A DNA stretch of 6,522 bases from DASUSF01 sp036375275 (GTDB lineage Bacteria > Pseudomonadota > Alphaproteobacteria > Geminicoccales > Geminicoccaceae): positions 1 through 6,522 of the forward strand of contig DASUSF010000288.1 of NCBI GenBank assembly GCA_036375275.1, written 5' to 3'. The translations under genes and the position numbers were made by a program. The notes under the pieces were generated by a model, which made no database searches, was not told where the DNA came from, and worked only from the letters and a program-made list of their open reading frames with translations. Of the stretch, positions 1 through 5,092 are shown piece after piece (within the stretch, counting starts at the first letter, position 1; every line of letters starts with the position of its first letter).

Positions 1-78
1 GAGGTCGAACCCGATCAGCTTGATCTCGCGGCGCCGCCGCCCCCGGGCCGCCGGCGCAGCCACATCTACTGCAATCAT
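1..78 (-). CDS. 5' end of a minus-strand gene, possibly a HAD-like phosphatase (partial)
   Basis: An ATG at 78-76 on the minus strand opens a frame that stays open to the left edge. It gives 26 residues: a short Arg/Ala-rich leader followed by EIKLIGFDL. That ending resembles the first strand and motif I of haloacid-dehalogenase phosphatases, typically LIGFDLDGTL, where the Asp at residue 25 would be the nucleophile. The second Asp and the rest of the domain lie outside the window, so the family call is a guess. A -35/-10 pair at 139-110 is placed to give a leader of about 25 nt. The Shine-Dalgarno sequence is weak (GGAACGG upstream of the ATG). The gene runs in the same direction as the fatty-acid synthase gene to its right, 147 nt downstream of that gene's stop. 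The coding call is moderately likely and the function uncertain. Confidence 0.4.
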   Translation of the reverse strand, partial: MIAVDVAAPAARGRRRREIKLIGFDL

Positions 79-109
79 CACACACCCGTTCCGTGCGATT
101 GATGTTTTG

Positions 110-139
110 CTTATACAACCTATGGGAGCGGAGGATCAA
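110..139 (-). promoter_or_regulatory. Candidate sigma70-type promoter for the gene starting at 78
   Basis: On the minus strand a TTGATC hexamer (139-134) is followed after 18 nt by TATAAG (115-110). These match the -35 and -10 consensus at four and five of six positions. The -10 box lies about 32 nt before the ATG at 78. This is an unusually AT-rich patch in a GC-rich region, which supports a promoter. No start-site data are visible. Confidence 0.45.
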
Positions 140-225
140 GCAGAAAAGCGCCGGCCCGTCCCCCCCGCCCTGATGGGGCCCGGACGCCGGTGGGGCAGAC
201 CCGATGGTGCGGGGCCGGCTGGCGA

Positions 226-1464
226 TCAGGCGGCGCGCACCGAGCCCTCCCGCGCGGACCCGGCATCTGTATCGCGCACGTGCCCGAACATGTAGTTCCG
301 GGTCAGCGGGACCGCGTCCTGACGACGGGCGAGCTGAATCTGGAAGACCATGTGCCCGCCGTGCCGGAAGGCGAGCTCGGAGCCGACCAGATAGAACTCC
401 CACATCCGGCCGAAGCGCGCGTCGTACATGGCCTCGATCCGGGGCCGGTTGGCCTCGAACCGCTGCCGCCAGAGACGGAGCGTCCGAGCGTAGTGCAGAC
501 GCAGGATCTCGATGTCGGTGACCCACAGCCCGGCACGCTCGATCGCCGGCAAAACCTCGGAGAGCGCGGGCGCGTAGCCCCCGGGGAAGATGTACTTGCG
601 CATCCAGGGATTGGTCGCGCCCGGGCCGTCGTGGCGCCCTATCGAATGCACCAGCGCGACGCCGTCGTCCTTCAGCAGGCTGCGCAGCCGCTCGAAGAAG
701 CGCCGGTAGTGCCTCACCCCGACGTGCTCGAACATGCCGACCGAGACGATCCGGTCGAAGCGCCCGTCGAGTTCGCGATAGTCGCGAAGCTCGAAACGGA
801 CGCGTCCGTCCAGCCCGGCCCGGCGGGCCCGGCGGCGGCTGGCCTCGACCTGGCGTTCGGCGAGGCTGATGCCGAGCACCTCCCCGGCGCCGCTACGGGC
901 CAGGTGCAGGGCGAGCCCGCCCCAGCCGGAGCCGACGTCGAGGACCCGCTGACCGGGGGCGAGCAGAAGCTTGGCCGCGATGTGCCGCTTCTTGTCCTCC
1001 TGCGCCTTGTCCAGGTCGTCGTGCGGGCGGGTGAAATAGGCGCACGAGTACTGATGGTCGCGATCGAGGAACAGGTCGTACAGCGTGTCCGACAGATCGT
1101 AGTGATGGGCGGCGTTCCGACGGGCCCGCGGCACCGGATTGTACTGGTGCAGGAAGCGGAGCGCGCGCGAGATCAGGCGCCAGCTGGTCCCGACCAGACC
1201 ACCATGGGCGCGCGCCTGATCGCGGTAGCACAGCGTGAGGAAATCGTAGAGCGTCCCCCGCTCGATGATCAGCCGCCCGTCCATGTAGGCTTCGCCGATG
1301 TGGAGGTAGGGGTTGACGGCGAGCCTGCGGGCGGTCGCCGGATCGGTCAGCCGTACCCGGACCTCCTCGGGGCCGCTGCCGATCTCGTGCCGACGCCCGC
1401 GCGCGTCGATGATCGTCACGCTTCCGTCGCTGATCACCCTGTCCAGAATCCGAGCGAACATCAT
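226..1464 (-). CDS. cfa: Cyclopropane-fatty-acyl-phospholipid synthase (SAM-dependent)
   Basis: This enzyme transfers a methylene group from S-adenosylmethionine to the double bond of unsaturated acyl chains in membrane phospholipids, making cyclopropane fatty acids at the cytoplasmic face of the membrane. The 412-residue product is slightly longer than the E. coli enzyme. An N-terminal domain (residues 1-115) precedes HHYDLSD (120-126), YSCAYF (139-144), the SAM-binding loop LDVGSGWGG (175-183), MFEHVG (244-249), HSIGR (273-277), NPWMRKYIFPGG (285-296) and HYARTLRLW (324-332). C141, E246, H273 and Y325 correspond to the E. coli residues C139, E239, H266 and Y317, which form the bicarbonate site, so the protein looks active. 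The start chosen is the ATG at 1464, with GGGAGG about 8 nt upstream; a second ATG follows directly. A GTG at 1497 would add 11 residues and is less likely. The gene stands alone behind a gene-free leader, so it is probably transcribed on its own. Family assignment is firm; some homologues make other SAM-dependent lipid modifications. Confidence 0.93.
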   Translation of the reverse strand: MMFARILDRVISDGSVTIIDARGRRHEIGSGPEEVRVRLTDPATARRLAVNPYLHIGEAYMDGRLIIERGTLYDFLTLCYRDQARAHGGLVGTSWRLISRALRFLHQYNPVPRARRNAAHHYDLSDTLYDLFLDRDHQYSCAYFTRPHDDLDKAQEDKKRHIAAKLLLAPGQRVLDVGSGWGGLALHLARSGAGEVLGISLAERQVEASRRRARRAGLDGRVRFELRDYRELDGRFDRIVSVGMFEHVGVRHYRRFFERLRSLLKDDGVALVHSIGRHDGPGATNPWMRKYIFPGGYAPALSEVLPAIERAGLWVTDIEILRLHYARTLRLWRQRFEANRPRIEAMYDARFGRMWEFYLVGSELAFRHGGHMVFQIQLARRQDAVPLTRNYMFGHVRDTDAGSAREGSVRAA

Positions 1465-1599
1465 GACGACTGCCTCCCCGACTCGTCCTGCCTGCACGTC
1501 CCTCCCGCGTGGGGCGTTGCGCCGGGCCAGGTCCCGGCGTCATCCGTGTTTTCAAAGCACGACGAGCGCTGGCGGTTCCACGACCGCCCGGCCGGCATC

Positions 1600-1617
1600 C
1601 GGCTCCGGCCGGAGCCG
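1600..1617. repeat. Perfect 18-bp palindrome in the cfa leader region
   Basis: CGGCTCCGG is followed immediately by its exact reverse complement CCGGAGCCG, giving a dyad centred between 1608 and 1609. It lies about 136 nt upstream of the cfa start codon. It could be a binding site for a dimeric regulator or a cruciform-prone GC palindrome. With no spacer it cannot form a complete hairpin in RNA. Such GC palindromes also arise by chance in DNA of this composition. Confidence 0.4.
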
Positions 1618-1644
1618 CGGAGCGTTCCGAGCAGTCGTGGCTCA

Positions 1645-1775
1645 GTCTAGAGCAAATTCCGACGAGACAGAACCGCATCGAGCCGCGACGTCCTTCCGCT
1701 CATCGGAAGAAGATTGCCCTATTTCAATGGATCAGAGCGGATTCCCATCGGAACCGCTTGCATGCGGTTCCGTCA
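1645..1775. repeat. Repeat-like, AT-richer intergenic block
   Basis: The block starts with GAGCAAATTCCG (1650-1661) followed by GAACCGCAT, and about 85 nt later repeats this layout imperfectly as GAGCGGATTCCC followed by GAACCGCTTGCAT. Between the copies is a short hairpin, CTTCCG (1693-1698) with CGGAAG (1704-1709), then an AT-rich stretch with CCTATTTCAATGG. The 3' end is the strong hairpin at 1749-1772. From memory, blocks of this style recur in intergenic regions of Methylobacterium-type genomes. I cannot confirm that here, and only one block is present in the window. Confidence 0.4.
1749..1772 (-). terminator. Strong hairpin downstream of the EF-hand gene, possible terminator
   Basis: A perfect 9-bp inverted repeat, CGGAACCGC and GCGGTTCCG, encloses a 6-nt loop. 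It begins 17 nt after the EF-hand stop codon on the minus strand. No T-run follows, so it is not a classical intrinsic terminator. It may protect the mRNA 3' end, act with Rho, or simply belong to the repeat-like block. Confidence 0.4.
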
Positions 1776-1789
1776 TACCGGGATCCGCC

Positions 1790-2305
1790 CTAGCCGTCCC
1801 GGCCGACCTCGGGATTGAGCTGATCGCTGACCAGGGGATCCTTGTAGCGGATCATCGTGTCGAAGTCGGTGCTCGACATCATCCCGGAGCTGGGGTCGAC
1901 CTTCTGCCGGAACTTCTGCGCGTTGGCCTGGAAATATTCGTCCTGGCTGATCTGCAGATCGGTATCGAGATCGAGGGCGGCGAAGGCCGCGTCCGGATCG
2001 GCAAGACCCTCGAGATCGCGAGCGATCTCTTCCCGCGACAGGAGCGCGTCGCCATCCTGATCGAGCGCGCCGAAGCGTCGGGCATAGTAGCCGGCGGCTT
2101 CGCGCGCGCTGATGAAGCCGTCGTCGTCGAGATCGCGGGTCGCGGTGCCGGGCACCCCCGGCGCCGGCACCACCGGGGGGACCATGCTCTCCCCGCCCCG
2201 CCGCGCCGCCATCTCGAGCTCGGGCTCCGGCGCGGCGCAGGCGGCGCAGAAGGACAGGACGGCGAGCGCGCCGAACCGCCTGGCGGTCAACAGGATCAAG
2301 CTCAT
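1790..2305 (-). CDS. Exported EF-hand calcium-binding protein
   Basis: This 171-residue protein probably binds calcium outside the cytoplasm. Residues 1-23 form a signal peptide: a short basic start, a hydrophobic run, then FCAACAAP. Cleavage could follow ACA, or Cys23 could be lipidated, though the -3 residue is Cys rather than the usual Leu. A Pro/Gly-rich linker leads to three EF-hand loops: residues 58-69 (DLDDDGFISARE, fully canonical), 82-93 and 112-123. The last two keep Asp at positions 1, 3 and 5 and Glu at position 12 but lack the Gly at position 6. A fourth, degenerate loop one residue short may lie at 137-147. Loops are only 24 and 30 residues apart, closer than in calmodulin. GGGGAG lies 6 nt before the ATG, supporting the start. 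It stands alone, divergent from the phosphoesterase gene. Role unknown: signalling, buffering or protein stabilisation are all possible. Confidence 0.88.
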   Translation of the reverse strand: MSLILLTARRFGALAVLSFCAACAAPEPELEMAARRGGESMVPPVVPAPGVPGTATRDLDDDGFISAREAAGYYARRFGALDQDGDALLSREEIARDLEGLADPDAAFAALDLDTDLQISQDEYFQANAQKFRQKVDPSSGMMSSTDFDTMIRYKDPLVSDQLNPEVGRDG

Positions 2306-2406
2306 CGTCTACTCCCCAGCAGGCCGCGGCATGGTACAGGAACGCCCTCCCCGTCCGCGGGTCGCACCGCCGGCAGCACGGCCGGAACGGCGGACGATCG
2401 AAGCGT

Positions 2407-2435
2407 GAGGCAGGAGGCCCGACCGCCCCTGTCAA
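2407..2435 (-). promoter_or_regulatory. Candidate promoter for the EF-hand gene
   Basis: A consensus TTGACA (2435-2430) occurs on the minus strand in the divergent gap. The -10 position after a 17-nt spacer reads TGCCTC, a poor match. The leader would be about 95 nt. Support comes mainly from the perfect -35 box. Confidence 0.28.
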
Positions 2436-2486
2436 ACGCCAGCTGCGCACCGCAGGTCAAGCGCGGCGTGGTCGAGGAGTCCTTCC

Positions 2487-3014
2487 ATGACCGTCTTCTT
2501 CACCGCCGACACCCACTTCGGACATGGCGGCGCGCTCGGCCTGTACCGCCGGCCGTTCGAGAGTGTCGCCGCGATGGACCGGGCGCTGATCGAGCGCTGG
2601 AACGCGGTGGTCCGGCCCTCGGATCTGGTCTGGCATCTCGGCGACTTGGTGGTGCGCCCGAAGCCCGGCCGCGTTGACCAGCTCCTCGACCGCCTGGCCG
2701 GCGAGAAGCACCTGATCCTCGGCAACAACGACGGCCACCAGACGGCCACCGCCGGAGGCTGGGCGAGCGTGCGCGCCTACGCGGAGACGACGGTCGACGA
2801 CGTCGCGCTGGTCCTCTGTCACTACCCGTTCCGGAGCTGGAACCGGCAGGCCAGGGGCGCCTGGAACCTGCACGGCCACAGTCACGGCCGCCTCGCGCCC
2901 ATGACGCGCCAGGTCGACGTCGGGGTCGACGCCTTCGACTTCCGCCCGGTCACGCTTGCGGAAATCACGGCGCGGCGCCGGGGGCGGCGGCGAGACGGCG
3001 CGACCGGCTCGTGA
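2487..3014 (+). CDS. Calcineurin-like metallophosphoesterase (COG4186 type)
   Basis: This is a small single-domain metal-dependent phosphohydrolase of 175 residues, the usual size for the compact COG4186-like group. The metal-binding motifs appear in order: ADTHFGH (residues 7-13; D8 and H10), GDLV (52-55; D53), GNND (79-82; N80), CHYP (111-114; H112) and HGHSHG (129-134; H131 and H133). The third motif is usually GNHD; here the His is Asn (N81), so the general acid normally placed there may be missing or supplied differently. No signal peptide is present, so it should be cytoplasmic. The C-terminus is a short Arg-rich tail. GAGGAG (2474-2479) lies 7 nt before the ATG. The gene is alone, divergent from the EF-hand gene and convergent with the next one. 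Substrate unknown; phosphodiesters, phosphomonoesters and nucleotides are all handled by relatives. Confidence 0.88.
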   Translation: MTVFFTADTHFGHGGALGLYRRPFESVAAMDRALIERWNAVVRPSDLVWHLGDLVVRPKPGRVDQLLDRLAGEKHLILGNNDGHQTATAGGWASVRAYAETTVDDVALVLCHYPFRSWNRQARGAWNLHGHSHGRLAPMTRQVDVGVDAFDFRPVTLAEITARRRGRRRDGATGS

Positions 3015-3015
3015 C

Positions 3016-3032
3016 CCTGCGTGAAGCGCAGG
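3016..3032. terminator. Short hairpin between convergent genes
   Basis: CCTGCG and CGCAGG form a 6-bp stem around a 5-nt loop. It lies in the 27-nt gap between the stop of the phosphoesterase gene (3014) and the stop of the convergent small gene (3042). The location suits a bidirectional terminator, but there is no T-run on either side, so the support is mainly positional. Confidence 0.35.
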
Positions 3033-3041
3033 AGGGCGGGC

Positions 3042-3344
3042 TCAGCTCGGGCCGGCGGCCGTCGCGAAGTGCAGCCGCGCATCCGCCTCCTCCAGCACGC
3101 ATCCCCGGTCCGGGAGGCTCCTGAGCTTGCTGGCCGCTGCGAAATCCAGCGCCGGTCCGGGCGACCCCGGTCGGCTCCAGGCCGCGGCCGCGAATCCGGA
3201 GCCGGGGTCCGGCAGATCCTGCCCGGGCACCTGCGCCGCCAGTCGTGGCAGTGGCCCGGCGTACGAGGTCGGGCCGGCCGATGCCTGGAGGCCGGTGCCG
3301 GCGAGGAGGAGCACGCCGGTCCAGATAGCCATGCCGCCCTGCAT
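3042..3344 (-). CDS. Small exported protein of unknown function
   Basis: I do not recognise this 100-residue protein. Residues 1-23 look like a signal peptide: a short start, the hydrophobic run AIWTGVLLLAGTGL, then ASA just before Gly24 as a cleavage site. The mature part is rich in Pro, Ala and Gly, with a single Cys near the C-terminus in the segment DRGCVLEEADARLHF. It has no evident domain, repeat or further membrane segment. The ATG at 3344 has GGAG 7 nt upstream. A second ATG four codons later is possible, and a TTG at 3410 would put 22 charged residues ahead of the signal peptide, which is unlikely. Overlapping frames on the plus strand have no comparable start or signal. It converges on the phosphoesterase gene and is divergent from yciI. 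It could be a periplasmic or secreted peptide; it is real with moderate confidence. Confidence 0.6.
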   Translation of the reverse strand: MQGGMAIWTGVLLLAGTGLQASAGPTSYAGPLPRLAAQVPGQDLPDPGSGFAAAAWSRPGSPGPALDFAAASKLRSLPDRGCVLEEADARLHFATAAGPS

Positions 3345-3451
3345 GTGATCGCTCCGCTTGGGGTCGCTCTTTTTCGTGGGTCCGAGCGTATCCCGACGCG
3401 GCGCCGGCAAGTGTCGACCGCTTCACTCCCCGCGGGACAATCGGTGCGTCG

Positions 3452-3481
3452 TTGACTGGTCAGGAGACGCGGCCGTGGCTA
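3452..3481 (+). promoter_or_regulatory. Candidate promoter for the yciI-amidohydrolase-amidase unit
   Basis: TTGACT (3452-3457) matches the -35 consensus at five of six positions. The region 17-18 nt downstream (GTGGCTA, 3475-3481) is a poor -10. A small dyad, TGAC-TG-GTCA (3453-3462), overlaps the -35 box and could be part of an operator. This is the only gap before the three-gene unit in the window, so its promoter should be here. Confidence 0.28.
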
Positions 3482-3515
3482 CCGTCGGCGGGTCGGGGGA
3501 TGGAGGCGAACGGTC

Positions 3516-3842
3516 ATGCAGTGGCTGATCATCGCGCGCGACGGCACGGATCCGGAGGCGCCGGCCCGGCGGCAGGCGGCCCGCCCGAAGCATCTCGAGA
3601 ATGCCGCGCGCCTGCAGGCGGAGGGCCACCTCCTGATCGGCGGCGCGCTCACCGACGACGCCGGGGTCATGACCGGCTCGGCGTGCGTCGCCCAGTTCGC
3701 GAGCCGGGACGCCCTCGAAGGGTGGCTGCGGACCGATCCCTACGTCACCGGCGGGGTCTGGCAGGACATCCAGATCATCCCGTACCGCGTGGCGCCGCAC
3801 TACGCCTTCCCGCCGTGCCCGAGCGATGCCGATGCCGACTGA
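3516..3842 (+). CDS. YciI-family protein
   Basis: This is a 108-residue member of the YCII-related family: small alpha/beta proteins with a ferredoxin-like fold, related to dehalogenase and muconolactone-isomerase-type folds, with no single known reaction. The N-terminus MQWLIIARDGTD is the first strand. RPKHLENAARLQAEGHLLIGGAL (residues 23-45) carries the conserved His26 and the helix-to-strand turn. DALEGWLRTDPYV (65-77) carries the conserved Asp74 in the typical DPY motif. His and Asp form the proposed active site of the family, and both are present. GGAGG (3502-3506) sits 9 nt before the ATG. Its stop overlaps the amidohydrolase start by 17 nt, so the two are almost certainly translated together. 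In such catabolic gene sets YciI proteins may act as small lyases or isomerases on a pathway intermediate, but this is inference. Confidence 0.9.
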   Translation: MQWLIIARDGTDPEAPARRQAARPKHLENAARLQAEGHLLIGGALTDDAGVMTGSACVAQFASRDALEGWLRTDPYVTGGVWQDIQIIPYRVAPHYAFPPCPSDADAD

Positions 3843-5055
3843 TCCGCTGCTCGTGCTGCGCAACGCGAGCGTGCTCGCGCCCGAGCCGCTGGGCGCGCGG
3901 GATCTCGTCCTGGCAGCCGGGCGGATCCTGGCCGTCGCGGCTCCGGGGGTCGACGTCGGCGGCCTGGACGCCCGGGTGATCGACCTCGCCGGGCGGAGCG
4001 TGGCGCCGGGCTTCGTCGACAACCACGTCCACGTGCTCGGTGGCGGCGGCGGGCTCGGCTTCTCGAGCCGGGCGCCGGAGCTCCAGACCAGCCAGCTGAC
4101 GCGGGTCGGGATCACGACCGTGGTCGGCATGCTCGGGTTCGACGCCACCACCCGGGACATGCGCGCCCTGGTCGCAAAGACCAAGGCATTCCGGGAGGAC
4201 GGGATCAGCGCCTACGCGCTGACCGGCGCCACGCTCGAGCATCCCGTGCCGACGCTGACCGGCCGGATCCGGGACGACGTCGCCTTCGTCGACGAGATCG
4301 TCGGGGTCGGCGAGGTCTCGGTCTCGGAGCTCGGCTATGCGTACGACTCCAACGGGCCGGGGGCGCAGTACATCCTGGAGGCAGCCACGGAAGCGCTGCT
4401 CGCCGGGCGCCTGGCGCGGAAGCGCGGCATCCTCTGCCTGCAGGTGCCACCGTATCGCGGCGACTGCCTGAAGCCGCTGATGGCGGCGCTCGATCGCAGC
4501 GGCTTCCCGATCACCCAGCTCCTGCCCAGCCACGTCAACCAGACCGACGCCTACATGGCGGACGCGGTCGCCTGGGCGAAGCGCGGCGGGGTGGTCGACG
4601 TCGGCGCCAACTACAGCCCGGACAACCATTTCGAGCACGCCACCCGCCCGGCGCGGGCGGTGCTCGAGCTGATCCGGGCGGGGGTGAAGCCGGACACGAT
4701 CCTGATCAGCTCGGACGGCAACGGCGCGCCGCCCAGCGAGGAGCGGCGGGAGGGCCAGCCCGCGCGCGCCAACTACATGCCGCTCGCCGCACTCTACGGC
4801 GTGGTCCGCGAGCTGATCACCGAACACGAGGTGCCGCCCGCCGATGCCCTCGCCTGCATCACGCGCAATCCCGCCGATGCGCTCGGGCTCGCGCGCAAGG
4901 GGCGGATCGGCACGGGTCGCGACGCCGACCTCGTGGTCCTGGACGGCGACTGGCGGATCGACTGCGTGATCGCCGGCGGCCGGGTCATGGTCGAGGGCGG
5001 CCGACCGGTCGTCCGCGGCATGTTCGACCAGACGATCCTCGACCAGATGGCCTGA
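3826..5055 (+). CDS. Metal-dependent amidohydrolase related to isoaspartyl dipeptidase
   Basis: This 409-residue cytoplasmic hydrolase of the amidohydrolase superfamily should cut a C-N bond in an amide, cyclic amide or small peptide. A beta-sandwich N-terminus leads into GFVDNHVH (62-69; metal ligands H67 and H69) and the Gly-rich LGGGGGLGF. The body follows the IadA (beta-aspartyl peptidase) layout: GITTVVGMLG (95-104), EDGISAYALTG (124-134), VGVGEVSVSE (159-168), LLPSHVN (232-238; H236) and SSDGNG (295-300; D297). The C-terminal RKGRIGTGRDADLVVLDGDW closes the sandwich. Compared from memory with E. coli IadA, the carboxylated Lys162 appears replaced by Glu163, His201 by Gln206, and the substrate-contact residues E77, Y137, R169, R233 and S289 are not conserved. 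True isoaspartyl dipeptidase activity is therefore doubtful. The start at 3826 lacks a clear Shine-Dalgarno sequence and overlaps yciI; an ATG at 3832 is an alternative. Coupling to yciI and the following amidase suggests one pathway. Confidence 0.88.
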   Translation: MPMPTDPLLVLRNASVLAPEPLGARDLVLAAGRILAVAAPGVDVGGLDARVIDLAGRSVAPGFVDNHVHVLGGGGGLGFSSRAPELQTSQLTRVGITTVVGMLGFDATTRDMRALVAKTKAFREDGISAYALTGATLEHPVPTLTGRIRDDVAFVDEIVGVGEVSVSELGYAYDSNGPGAQYILEAATEALLAGRLARKRGILCLQVPPYRGDCLKPLMAALDRSGFPITQLLPSHVNQTDAYMADAVAWAKRGGVVDVGANYSPDNHFEHATRPARAVLELIRAGVKPDTILISSDGNGAPPSEERREGQPARANYMPLAALYGVVRELITEHEVPPADALACITRNPADALGLARKGRIGTGRDADLVVLDGDWRIDCVIAGGRVMVEGGRPVVRGMFDQTILDQMA

Positions 5056-5092
5056 CTGCCCGACAGGGCCGAACGACGATGGAGCTTCCCCG

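Larger units (their letters stand above)
1465..1789. other. Gene-free interval between cfa and the EF-hand gene
   Basis: No credible gene lies in these 325 nt; the frames crossing it are shadows of neighbouring genes. It contains the cfa ribosome-binding site at its left end, a perfect 18-bp palindrome (1600-1617), and from about 1645 a markedly AT-richer block with direct repeats and hairpins. A -10-like TAGACT on the minus strand (1649-1644) could drive cfa with a leader of about 170 nt, but no good -35 box pairs with it. Confidence 0.6.

Noticed and set aside
1..102. Possible 3' end of a plus-strand gene entering from the left, ending in TGA at 100-102
   Set aside because: The peptide is low in recognisable content and would end over the minus-strand promoter. 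The minus-strand reading has a start, a promoter and a motif-like end.
190..1650. Long plus-strand open frame antisense to cfa
   Set aside because: It mirrors the cfa codons, as expected in very GC-rich DNA. The product is low-complexity with no recognisable motif, while the minus strand encodes a complete known enzyme.
2384..2407. GGAAC followed by CGTG, resembling an alphaproteobacterial general-stress (EcfG) promoter upstream of the phosphoesterase
   Set aside because: The spacer is 15 nt instead of 16-17 and the -10 is CGTG rather than CGTT.
1313..2677. 454-codon plus-strand open frame across cfa, the gap, the EF-hand gene and the phosphoesterase start
   Set aside because: It crosses three real genes and an intergenic block, and shows no domain or ribosome-binding site.
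3345..3410. Extended TTG start for the small exported protein
   Set aside because: It would put 22 polar residues before the signal peptide, and the ATG at 3344 has its own Shine-Dalgarno.
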